Shown here piece by piece: positions 1 through 5,843 of a stretch of 7,179 bases of DNA (position 1 is the stretch's first letter; every line of letters starts with the position of its first letter). The stretch is from Fidelibacterota bacterium (GTDB lineage Bacteria > Fidelibacterota > Marinisomatia > Marinisomatales > UBA8229), in assembly GCA_003535775.1 (NCBI GenBank), contig DPYO01000191.1, forward strand, positions 1-7,179. Direction: 5' to 3'. The notes under the pieces were generated by a model. The model was not told the origin of the DNA. It did not search any database and worked only from the letters and a program-made list of their open reading frames with translations. Both the position numbers and the translations under genes were made by a program.

Positions 1-14
1 TTTTTCTTCGCCAT
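1..14 (-). CDS. tuf: Probable elongation factor Tu, first codons only (cut by window edge)
   Basis: Only the start codon and the next three full codons are visible, reading Met-Ala-Lys-Lys. A good Shine-Dalgarno (GGAG, 6 bases before the ATG) sits in the 38-nt gap after tRNA-Thr(GGT). EF-Tu proteins commonly begin MAK, and the preceding Thr-Tyr-Gly-Thr tRNA order is the conserved leader of tufB in E. coli and many other bacteria, so tuf is the best call. EF-Tu delivers aminoacyl-tRNA to the ribosome, and co-transcription with tRNA genes fits that role. The call rests on gene order, not on protein sequence. Ribosomal protein L33 (rpmG), which also often begins MAKK and lies near tuf, is the main alternative. 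Confidence 0.6.
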
Positions 15-52
15 GTTAATCTCCGTTCTGTTAGTTATCGCTCCAAGTCCTG

Positions 53-125
<73 letters not shown>

Positions 126-132
126 AAGCTCG

Positions 133-203
133 AGCGGGTGATGAGAATCGAACTCACGTGACCAGCTTGGAAGGCTGGTGTTCTACCATTGAACTACACC
201 CGC
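133..203 (-). tRNA. glyT: tRNA-Gly (anticodon TCC)
   Basis: The minus strand gives a 71-nt cloverleaf: acceptor stem GCGGGTG/CACCCGC, anticodon stem CCAGC/GCTGG with loop CTTCCAA (anticodon TCC, reading GGA/GGG), and T stem GTGAG/CTCAT with loop TTCGATT. The discriminator is U and CCA is not encoded. Only 4 nt separate it from tRNA-Tyr and 7 nt from tRNA-Thr(GGT), so all three must be cut from one precursor. It matches glyT in the E. coli thrU-tyrU-glyT-thrT array. Confidence 0.97.
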
Positions 204-207
204 AATG

Positions 208-290
208 TGGGGAGAGAAGGATTCGAACCTCCGTAGGCGTTCGCCGGCAGATTTACAGTCTGCTGCCATTGACCGCTCGGCCATCTCCCC
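208..290 (-). tRNA. tyrU: tRNA-Tyr (anticodon GTA)
   Basis: The minus strand gives an 83-nt class II tRNA with the long variable arm expected of bacterial tRNA-Tyr. The acceptor stem is GGGGAGA/TCTCCCC; the anticodon stem GCAGA/TCTGC holds the loop CTGTAAA, giving anticodon GTA. The T arm contains GGTTCGAATCC. The discriminator is A, as expected for bacterial tRNA-Tyr, and CCA is not encoded. It is the second tRNA of the array. Confidence 0.97.
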
Positions 291-365
291 ATAACTATCA
301 AAGATTCTTCATTGCGAAATAGAAGCACTTCAAATATCTTCCGTGAGTCAAATCAGATTCGTCCA

Positions 366-379
366 ACTGGTTAACCAGT
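366..379. repeat. Perfect 14-bp palindrome in the Thr-Tyr tRNA spacer
   Basis: The sequence ACTGGTTAACCAGT is a perfect palindrome within the 101-nt spacer (291-391) between tRNA-Thr(TGT) and tRNA-Tyr. In RNA it could form a 5-bp stem closed by a TTAA loop. No U-tract follows on either strand, so it does not look like a terminator. It could be an RNA-processing hairpin, a protein-binding site or chance; the rest of the spacer shows nothing recognisable. Confidence 0.6.
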
Positions 380-391
380 AATATCAAGCTG

Positions 392-464
392 AGCCGGCGA
401 AGGGACTCGAACCCCCGACCTGCTGATTACAAATCAGCTGCTCTACCAGCTGAGCTACACCGGC
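392..464 (-). tRNA. thrU: tRNA-Thr (anticodon TGT)
   Basis: The minus strand gives a 73-nt cloverleaf: acceptor stem GCCGGTG/CGCCGGC (with a G-T pair), anticodon stem GCTGA/TCAGC with loop TTTGTAA giving anticodon TGT, and T arm CGGGG/CCCTT with loop TTCGAGT. The discriminator is U; no CCA is encoded. It is the first tRNA of the operon and corresponds to thrU in E. coli. It is separated from tRNA-Tyr by 101 nt, much more than the 4-7 nt between the other tRNAs. Confidence 0.97.
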
Positions 465-465
465 A

Positions 466-499
466 ACTCAGAAGTCAATATCAATACACCGCACTGAGT
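466..499. repeat. 6-bp inverted repeat just upstream of tRNA-Thr(TGT)
   Basis: ACTCAG (466-471) and CTGAGT (494-499) are exact inverted repeats separated by 22 nt. They would form a short hairpin in the leader RNA one base before the mature 5' end of tRNA-Thr(TGT), where RNase P cuts. The stem is short enough to be chance; a role in leader processing is only a guess. Confidence 0.35.
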
Positions 500-556
500 G
501 AAAATGACTTTGGATGGACAACACGCCTGCACGTCAAAAACCACTTTTAAAGGAAC

Positions 557-600
557 TAATATTCAGGAAGACATTCAACAATATGGATTCATGAATATTA
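557..600. repeat. 9-bp inverted repeat in the tRNA-operon leader
   Basis: TAATATTCA (557-565) and TGAATATTA (592-600) are perfect inverted repeats 26 nt apart. The right arm also overlaps a 10-bp palindrome ATTCATGAAT (587-596). It begins only a few bases downstream of the predicted transcription start near 604, so it would sit at the 5' end of the tRNA precursor as an AU-rich hairpin, or act as a DNA operator. No function is known to me. Confidence 0.5.
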
Positions 601-609
601 AAGTCTATC

Positions 610-639
610 AATATAGATACTTTTTTTAAAAAGAATCAA
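610..639 (-). promoter_or_regulatory. Sigma70-like promoter of the tRNA-tuf operon
   Basis: On the minus strand a -35 box TTGATT (639-634) is followed after 18 nt by a -10 box TATATT (615-610), predicting a transcription start near 604. The spacer contains a run of five T then seven A. It lies downstream of the cysS terminator and about 140 nt before tRNA-Thr(TGT), the only gene set it could serve. It is a match to the general consensus only. AT-rich DNA yields such matches by chance, and if the host uses Bacteroidota-type promoters the boxes would differ. Confidence 0.5.
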
Positions 640-696
640 TTATTTTTTAGAATAGGAAAATATTTTTAATACAAAATAAAAAAAGGAATTTTTGGT

Positions 697-749
697 ATAA
701 AAAGCTGTTGCCTTTCATACTTCCAGCAGGCTGAAAAACTGCTTTTTAT
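697..749 (-). terminator. Probable intrinsic terminator after cysS
   Basis: Starting 23 nt past the cysS stop codon, the minus strand pairs ATAAAAAGC (749-741) with GCTTTTTAT (705-697). After an A-A mismatch come GTT/AAC and, past a bulge, GCCT (731-728)/AGGC (713-710), closing a 14-nt loop. The T-run lies within the 3' arm. Because the outer stem is symmetrical it would also end transcription from the other strand; an alternative plus-strand hairpin AGCAG (725-729)/CTGCT (739-743) runs straight into a T-tract. The structure is imperfect, but its position is right for the end of the operon. Confidence 0.6.
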
Positions 750-772
750 TTCAAATCTATAAAAAAGAAAAA

Positions 773-2164
773 TTACGATTTCAACGGTTTACACTTTTGC
801 CCAGTCAAAGTGTCTTCAACATTCCACCCTAGGTCATATATTTTATCTCTCAATTTATCAGATAGAATCCAATCATTATTTTGACGTGCTTTTTGACGAA
901 CATTAACAAGGTCTAGAATTTCCTTTGGTATTTCAATTTTTTCCTGGATAAGATCAAATATTGAATTGACCTTATCTAAAAAGTTTAAACCCGTTACAGC
1001 TTCTTTTTCTTGAAGAGAACCGCTATCCAATTTTATATTTGTTTTGCGTACCCATTCAAAAAAAACAGCCAAAGCACCAGGGGTATCTAAATCATTATCT
1101 AATGCGCCTTCAAATTGCAAATAATCTTCCGGTAAACTGCCATCATTTTCAACCGTCTTATTTATAGACAATAACCTGTCAAATAAGTCTGTGATCCGCT
1201 GGACAACTTGTACCGCTTCGTGCTTTTTATCCATTGTAAAACTGAGCTTACTTCGGTAATGTGTATTCAGCAAAATATAGCGCAAGGTTTCTCCTGAAAA
1301 ATCCTTTTCTACTAAATCTGAAATACTGAAATTATTCCCTTCGGATTTGCTCATCTTTCCTCTTTCAACCGTGAGATATTCACAATGCATCCAGATATTA
1401 ACAAATAGTTCCCCGGTTGCACAGACTGTTTGAGCTATTTCATTCTCATGATGAGGAAATAAATTATCCACACCCCCACAATGGATATCAAAATGATTCC
1501 CTAAATATTCTGTTGACATTGCAGAACACTCGATATGCCAGCCTGGGCGTCCTTTTCCCCAAGGTGATTCCCAGGAGACATCACCATCTTCCTCCTTCCA
1601 GCTCTTCCATAAAACAAAATCCTGTGGTTTATCTTTCGTATATTCGTCCGCCGAAACCCTATTAGTCCGTTTCTGCTGTGAAAAATCAAGGTTGATTAAT
1701 TGACCATAATCAGGATAAGAGTCAATTGCGAAATAAACTGACCCATCATCTGTAATGTAGGCATTATTTTTTTTTACTAAATTTTCAATCATCCGAACCA
1801 TAGCTGGTATATGATCGGTTGCATTAGGATAAATATTAGCGGGAAGTATTTTCAATACCTTTAAATCTTCAAAGAACCTATCAGTATATTTTTTAGTCAA
1901 TTCAACAATTGGAATGTTTTCATTAAATGATCGCTTTATTGTTTTATCATCAACATCGGTGATATTCATTATATGATTAATTTCGAATCCTTTAAGCAAT
2001 AAATACCTTTTGAGCAAATCTTCAAACATAAAAGCACGGAAATTTCCAATGTGAGCCATATCGTAAACAGTTGGTCCACAGGTATAAAGCTTGACTTTAC
2101 CAGCTTCTATGGGTTTAAACGTTTCTTTTTTCTTTGTTAGGGAATTATAAAATTGTGTTGACAT
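773..2164 (-). CDS. cysS: Cysteinyl-tRNA synthetase
   Basis: This 463-aa cytoplasmic class I aminoacyl-tRNA synthetase charges tRNA-Cys with cysteine using ATP. Visible hallmarks are the class I HIGN signature (38-41), the second signature KMSKS (270-274), and the four zinc ligands that discriminate cysteine: C29 in TCGPTVYD, C213 in GWHIECSAMS, and H238 and E242 in FPHHENE. The N-terminal Rossmann domain is followed by a helical bundle and a C-terminal region ending with LRDKIYDLGWNVEDTLTG, typical of the family. Length is normal (E. coli has 461 aa), so the gene looks intact. The start overlaps the end of the NusG-like gene by 20 nt, with an AAAGG Shine-Dalgarno inside that gene, suggesting translational coupling. 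It is the last gene of the envelope operon, with a hairpin terminator downstream. Confidence 0.97.
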   Translation of the reverse strand: MSTQFYNSLTKKKETFKPIEAGKVKLYTCGPTVYDMAHIGNFRAFMFEDLLKRYLLLKGFEINHIMNITDVDDKTIKRSFNENIPIVELTKKYTDRFFEDLKVLKILPANIYPNATDHIPAMVRMIENLVKKNNAYITDDGSVYFAIDSYPDYGQLINLDFSQQKRTNRVSADEYTKDKPQDFVLWKSWKEEDGDVSWESPWGKGRPGWHIECSAMSTEYLGNHFDIHCGGVDNLFPHHENEIAQTVCATGELFVNIWMHCEYLTVERGKMSKSEGNNFSISDLVEKDFSGETLRYILLNTHYRSKLSFTMDKKHEAVQVVQRITDLFDRLLSINKTVENDGSLPEDYLQFEGALDNDLDTPGALAVFFEWVRKTNIKLDSGSLQEKEAVTGLNFLDKVNSIFDLIQEKIEIPKEILDLVNVRQKARQNNDWILSDKLRDKIYDLGWNVEDTLTGQKCKPLKS

Positions 2165-2708
2165 TCTTAACCTTTAAAGGTTTTAATAATTTACGATCTA
2201 TTTGACATGAAACTGCGTGCTGAATCGCATCAATTTTCAGAACGAACTGGTCTTTGCCCTTTATCTGAATGACAACACCCTTAGTCCCTTTCAGAGGGCC
2301 TTCAATAATTACAACATGGTCCCCCTCAACAAAATAATCAATCCCTTCTGGTTCATATCCCCCCTCAATCATTTGACGGATTGCCAATATCTCTTCATCA
2401 CGAATTACAGTTATTTCTTCACCCAGTTTAACAATATTATTTATACCGTTAGTCTGTAAAACAAATAAACTATTTTTTAGTTGAATCTTTACAAATATAT
2501 AGCTTTTGAATAAAGGTATTTCCACCCATTTTTTTCGATCACTCCATTTTCTCTTCTGCCGTAATAATGGCAAATAGGCAGTGAACCCTTTATTAATCAG
2601 CTGATCGTAGGCAACTTTTTCATGTCTAGGTTTTGTATAAGCAGCAATCCATTTTTCAGTGTTTGCATCTTTAGATAAATTCTCTTCCCTTGTGTTTTTA
2701 TCTATCAT
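2145..2708 (-). CDS. NusG/RfaH-like transcription antitermination protein (NusG paralogue)
   Basis: This 187-aa protein has the NusG layout. An NGN domain spans about residues 19-115 (KWIAAYTKPRHEKVAYDQL, then AYLPLLRQKRKW, WVEIPLFKSYIFVKI). A KOW domain follows at about 126-177 (GDHVVIIEGPLKGTKGVV). NGN domains bind RNA polymerase and promote elongation. The combination YTKPRHE, WSDRKKW and PLFKSYIFV resembles the specialised paralogues (RfaH, UpxY, LoaP) that act on selected, often surface-polysaccharide, operons rather than the housekeeping NusG. The true nusG is normally found downstream of tuf, outside this window. The ATG at 2708 is the first usable start, since an in-frame TAA lies 3 codons upstream; no clear Shine-Dalgarno is seen. 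It follows ddl by 39 nt and overlaps cysS by 20 nt. Its target cannot be read from the sequence. Confidence 0.88.
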   Translation of the reverse strand: MIDKNTREENLSKDANTEKWIAAYTKPRHEKVAYDQLINKGFTAYLPLLRQKRKWSDRKKWVEIPLFKSYIFVKIQLKNSLFVLQTNGINNIVKLGEEITVIRDEEILAIRQMIEGGYEPEGIDYFVEGDHVVIIEGPLKGTKGVVIQIKGKDQFVLKIDAIQHAVSCQIDRKLLKPLKVKNVNTIL

Positions 2709-2747
2709 ACACTTTTATTTGTTTTCTAATCATTTGTTCGAATTTTT

Positions 2748-3641
2748 TCATTCGGTTTCTTCAATTATTCTTTTGATCAATTCTTCAAAAGAGCCACCTG
2801 CTGCTTTGAATGCCTTTGGGACTAAACTGGTCTTTGTCATTCCCGGGAGTGTATTCACTTCCAAAAACCAGGATTCCCCATCTGTATCCAAGAGAAAATC
2901 AATCCTGCCGTAATTTTTACACCCAAGAATTTGAAATATTTTTTTTGCTGTCTGTTGTATTTCTTTTGTCAGCTTGGATGGAAGTTTTGCCGGACATTCA
3001 TATGTGCTCATCCCTTCTGTATATTTACATTCGTAATCGTACAATTCATGACTTGGTCTTATATCAACAATGGGGAAAACCTGTTCTCCAACAATACTTA
3101 CCGTTAATTCACGTCCCTGAATATATTGCTCTACAATAACCTCTTTCCCGTGAAGAAATGCAAGTTTCAATGCAGAAGATAATTCACTTTGATCATGCAC
3201 AATTGATAACCCAACTGTACTACCCTGCTCATTTGGTTTCACTACAATTGGATATGTAAAATTATCATGGTGTGAAATCTCATCAATAGAATGAACCAAT
3301 GTCCAGTCCGGTGTTACAAATCCACCTTGGCGGACTATCATCTTGCTGACATGTTTATTCATACAAATCGAGGAAGATAACATACCAGAACCCGTGAAAG
3401 GAATTCCAAATGTTTGTAAACAAGCTTGAATCGTACCATCTTCACCATGTCCGCCATGAAGTGCAATAAATACCAAATCTGATGATTGTAAATCTGTGAC
3501 AACTTTCTGAAAGTCTCCGTCATAGAGCACCGATATTGTCTTAAATCCCATGGCAGAACATGCTTTTTCAACTGCAGTACCAGTACTCAGGGATACTTCC
3601 CGTTCTGCAGAGATACCACCCATTAAAATCGCGATTTTCAT
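2748..3641 (-). CDS. ddl: D-alanine--D-alanine ligase
   Basis: This 297-aa ATP-grasp enzyme joins two D-alanines to make the dipeptide used in peptidoglycan precursors; it acts in the cytoplasm. Family motifs are clear: SAEREVSLSTG (E13 being the D-Ala-binding Glu), ALHGGHGEDG (60-69), VKPNEQGSTVGLS (134-146, the ATP-grasp loop), ECKY (204-207), GRIDF (245-249) and EVNTLPGMTKTSLVP (261-275). The Mg-binding residues D248, E261 and N263 are present. Y207 in the omega loop is the residue expected in D-Ala-D-Ala ligases; D-Ala-D-Lac (VanA-type) ligases carry Phe, so vancomycin-type resistance is not indicated. Length is near that of E. coli DdlB (306 aa). The start codon overlaps the gmhB-like stop by one base (TAATG), a sign of coupled translation. 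Confidence 0.97.
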   Translation of the reverse strand: MKIAILMGGISAEREVSLSTGTAVEKACSAMGFKTISVLYDGDFQKVVTDLQSSDLVFIALHGGHGEDGTIQACLQTFGIPFTGSGMLSSSICMNKHVSKMIVRQGGFVTPDWTLVHSIDEISHHDNFTYPIVVKPNEQGSTVGLSIVHDQSELSSALKLAFLHGKEVIVEQYIQGRELTVSIVGEQVFPIVDIRPSHELYDYECKYTEGMSTYECPAKLPSKLTKEIQQTAKKIFQILGCKNYGRIDFLLDTDGESWFLEVNTLPGMTKTSLVPKAFKAAGGSFEELIKRIIEETE

Positions 3642-4192
3642 TATCTACATTCTCTTAAAAGGACAGATGCACCTTCTTGTAAACTTGACACAACAAAAGT
3701 TGGTTGAATCTCATCAGATATTGTCTTCTTAGTCTGATTTCCGCATCCAGTTAATACCAGCATTGTTTCCATCCCCAATTTGTTTCCACCTTCAATGTCA
3801 GCTATACTGTCACCGATCATCAACGATTTTTTCAAATTGATATTATGATCTTGTGCAGCTTCTGTGAACAATCCTGGACCGGGTTTCCTTCTTTCTGTTG
3901 CCTGTTCTGGATGATCTGTGCAAACATAAATACCTAACAGCGGAATATTATTTATTTGAAATTCATTTTGGATAAACGTATGAATTTCATCCAAATTTCT
4001 TTGTTCAATCAATCCACGATCTACACCTGATTGATTGGTCACAATACAAAAACGATTTCCCTCATCCGCTAATTTCTTTAAAGACGAGATAGTGAAATCA
4101 AAAAATTGGAAATCGTCCAACATACGGATATAGCCAGGGTCAGGATTTATTGTTCCATCCCGGTCAAGAAAAATTGTGTCATAATCCTTCAT
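3641..4192 (-). CDS. gmhB: GmhB-like HAD phosphatase (D-glycero-D-manno-heptose 1,7-bisphosphate 7-phosphatase family)
   Basis: This 183-aa HAD-superfamily (subfamily IIIA) phosphatase has motif I DRDGT with nucleophile D10 and acid/base D12, motif II TNQSG (52-56), motif III lysine in RRKPGPG (101-107), and motif IV GDSIAD (127-132). This pattern is shared by GmhB, which dephosphorylates heptose 1,7-bisphosphate on the way to the ADP-heptose of LPS core, and by the HisB N-terminal domain. The envelope context favours GmhB. Unusually, the Cys-x-Cys before RKP in the zinc loop is absent: only C91 and H94 remain (CTDHPEQATERRKP), so zinc binding is probably lost or altered. A different sugar-bisphosphate substrate cannot be excluded. 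The gene starts in an ATGA overlap with the flippase-like stop and ends in a TAATG overlap with ddl. Confidence 0.82.
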   Translation of the reverse strand: MKDYDTIFLDRDGTINPDPGYIRMLDDFQFFDFTISSLKKLADEGNRFCIVTNQSGVDRGLIEQRNLDEIHTFIQNEFQINNIPLLGIYVCTDHPEQATERRKPGPGLFTEAAQDHNINLKKSLMIGDSIADIEGGNKLGMETMLVLTGCGNQTKKTISDEIQPTFVVSSLQEGASVLLRECR

Positions 4193-5217
4193 AAAACCAA
4201 GTTTTTATCCTTGATGTCTGAAATATGAATTGAACTTTTAATGAAATAATAAGCTCCCAGAATAACAAATGGCAGATATCCGCTTGCATGTATAATCACA
4301 GCAAAAGCTTGAGCTTCTGGACGAGAGATAGCGAAAAATGTTGTCCCTAAATAAACAATCGCCGCGTGATATGTACCAATATATCCCGGTGCAGCAGGAA
4401 CAGTTATGGAAAGTGTGGTGGCAGTAAGCACTATGCCAATCTCAATCCATCCAATATTAATATGTACTGCTTGCGCTATTAAATAAGTACAGGCATAATA
4501 AATAACCCACAAATATATAGTTTGAAGTGCGATCTGAAAGGAGTGATTTGAATTTTTTATAGAAGTAATTCCATCTAACAAATCAATTAACATACCAACT
4601 ACTCTTTTGAATAATAACGATTTGCGACCATTTCTATCCTGTTGAATTCCATTAAAATAGGTGAGCAAATCTCTTCCAAAAATGAGAATTAAAATAAATA
4701 ACACTACAGTTGAAAGCACCGCAATAAAAATTGATCTCATCATCCATGCAGGTATAAGGGAAATAAGTTTTGGATCTCCAATAGAAAGCAGAGCAACCGT
4801 AAATATTCCAATTAATAGTATTAAACCAAGCATATCCAGGATACGCTCCAAAATGATTGTCCCTAACGTAACTGAAAAGGTAAGTGGACTGACCTTACTT
4901 AGACTGTATCCGCGGAGGACTTCACCCATTCTAAATGGTAAAACGCTATTCCCGAAATAACCAATCATCGTGGACTCAAAAAGGGGATCAATCCTGAAAT
5001 TTTCAAAGGGTTTCAAGATTAATTTCCAACGGTACGCACGAACCAGGACAGAAAAAATCATGAGCCCCATAGCAAAAAGTAAAAGACTATAGTTGACTGA
5101 TGAGAGATGAGACCAAAATTCCGTAATATTTATTTTTTGAAATGCATACCACAACCCTGCCATACTGATGAGTATACTGAAAACAATGGTTGCAACTTTT
5201 CTCGATTGAAAATTCAC
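4189..5217 (-). CDS. Flippase-like / LPG-synthase transmembrane domain family protein (UPF0104)
   Basis: This 342-aa inner-membrane protein has about seven or eight hydrophobic segments (near residues 8-26, 43-60, 115-145, 158-180, 228-250, 255-275, 280-297 and 302-326) and a charged C-tail. Conserved features of the family are RAYRWKLIL (60-68), PFRMGEVLRGYSL (94-106), ERILD (124-128) and PAAPGYIGTYHAA (274-286). The family shares the membrane domain of lysylphosphatidylglycerol synthase MprF, but no C-terminal aminoacyl-transferase domain is present, so lipid aminoacylation is not indicated. A role in handling lipids or lipid-linked sugars is inferred. The start is GTG: an in-frame TAG lies 11 codons upstream with no ATG between, and the next Met would cut into the first membrane helix. 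The Shine-Dalgarno is weak. It follows the lolA-like gene by 37 nt and overlaps gmhB by 4 nt. Confidence 0.85.
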   Translation of the reverse strand: MNFQSRKVATIVFSILISMAGLWYAFQKINITEFWSHLSSVNYSLLLFAMGLMIFSVLVRAYRWKLILKPFENFRIDPLFESTMIGYFGNSVLPFRMGEVLRGYSLSKVSPLTFSVTLGTIILERILDMLGLILLIGIFTVALLSIGDPKLISLIPAWMMRSIFIAVLSTVVLFILILIFGRDLLTYFNGIQQDRNGRKSLLFKRVVGMLIDLLDGITSIKNSNHSFQIALQTIYLWVIYYACTYLIAQAVHINIGWIEIGIVLTATTLSITVPAAPGYIGTYHAAIVYLGTTFFAISRPEAQAFAVIIHASGYLPFVILGAYYFIKSSIHISDIKDKNLVL

Positions 5218-5254
5218 AATTTTAACTTTAGCAGGCTTTTCATCCTTCTACAAA

Positions 5255-5839
5255 TCAATTTCTTAAATCTATGACTTCCCAATCGGATATATTGAACTCA
5301 TCATAAATCTTATTCGCAGGTAATTCATTATAGGAATTTATCGTCACCTTGATTTGGTTGTTTTCATCATAATATAAAACCAACTGCTCAGGAATAAAGG
5401 ACTTAGTTTGAATCATAATTGACCCCGAGATATTCATCTCATTAATTGTGAATTCTAATAATATTGAATCGGAATTATCCTCGATTTTTTTAACTGTTAT
5501 TTCCTCGAAATCACCTCTCAATAAATCGATAATGCTGAATTCATTTGGAAGTATCTGGTCAATGACCACTTGTTTAGATTCAGGATTAAAGGTATAGATT
5601 ACCTGTCCATCAACTTTTAAGATTTGGTGGGGTGATTGAAAAATAAATTGGCGGTCATTCACAATTTCGAAATTTGCCGTTTCAATCCATTCATTTCCAT
5701 ATTGATCCTGATGAATTTCCAGACTCATGAGCACTCCTTGAGGAGAATGCAATCGCGTAGATATTGAATCTAAGACAGGGTGATTTCCCATCAAAAAAGA
5801 GAGAAAAATAGTCAAAGAAACATAATATATAAATTTCAT
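5255..5839 (-). CDS. lolA: LolA-like outer-membrane lipoprotein carrier
   Basis: With the start chosen here this is a 194-aa exported protein. The N-terminus MKFIYYVSLTIFLSFLMG is a classic signal peptide, and no lipobox cysteine follows, so it should be soluble in the periplasm. The body has LolA-like beta-strand patterns: FEIVNDRQFIFQSP, then ILKVDGQVIYTFNPESKQVV, then a C-terminal half with FIPEQLVLYYD. LolA shuttles lipoproteins from the LolCDE transporter to the outer membrane. Similarity is at the pattern level, but ftsK followed by lolA is a conserved order (also in E. coli), which supports the call. An in-frame ATG at 5875 would add 12 residues before the signal peptide and overlap ftsK by 32 nt. 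I prefer 5839, four bases after the ftsK stop, because it gives a normal signal peptide, although no clear Shine-Dalgarno precedes it. Confidence 0.75.
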   Translation of the reverse strand: MKFIYYVSLTIFLSFLMGNHPVLDSISTRLHSPQGVLMSLEIHQDQYGNEWIETANFEIVNDRQFIFQSPHQILKVDGQVIYTFNPESKQVVIDQILPNEFSIIDLLRGDFEEITVKKIEDNSDSILLEFTINEMNISGSIMIQTKSFIPEQLVLYYDENNQIKVTINSYNELPANKIYDEFNISDWEVIDLRN

Positions 5840-5843
5840 TTGT

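Larger units (their letters stand above)
465..772. other. Non-coding gap between cysS and the tRNA operon
   Basis: This 308-nt stretch has no credible ORF. Reading along the minus strand it holds the hairpin terminator of the cysS operon (749-697), a very AT-rich stretch (696-640), the promoter for the tRNA operon (639-610), then a leader of about 140 nt with a 9-bp inverted repeat (557-600) and a 6-bp inverted repeat (466-499) next to tRNA-Thr(TGT). I see no riboswitch or known small RNA. Confidence 0.7.

Noticed and set aside
509..537. Second promoter candidate for the tRNA operon, with -35 box TTGACG at 537-532
   Set aside because: The -35 is good but the bases 17-18 nt downstream (TCCAAA or CCAAAG) do not resemble a -10 box.
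465..772. Riboswitch, small RNA or T-box element upstream of the tRNA operon
   Set aside because: No conserved motif such as a T-box sequence is visible; only short AT-rich inverted repeats were found.
1417..1665. Plus-strand ORF opposite cysS (82 aa)
   Set aside because: It lies wholly inside the strongly supported cysS, has low-complexity His/Pro/Ser-rich translation and no ribosome site; a shadow frame.
2698..2733. Short minus-strand ORF MIRKQIKVYDR between ddl and the NusG-like gene
   Set aside because: It is 11 codons with no Shine-Dalgarno and no similarity; expected by chance in AT-rich DNA.
3015..3033. Possibility that Ddl is a D-Ala-D-Lac (vancomycin-resistance) ligase
   Set aside because: The omega-loop residue is Tyr (ECKY), as in D-Ala-D-Ala ligases, and no vanH or vanX neighbours are present.
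2810..3139. Plus-strand ORF opposite ddl (109 aa)
   Set aside because: It is antisense to an intact ddl with all active-site motifs and has no recognisable domain; the other plus-strand frames opposite coding genes were discarded for the same reason.
4189..5217. Full lysylphosphatidylglycerol synthase (MprF)
   Set aside because: Only the membrane domain is present; at 342 aa there is no C-terminal aminoacyl-transferase domain.
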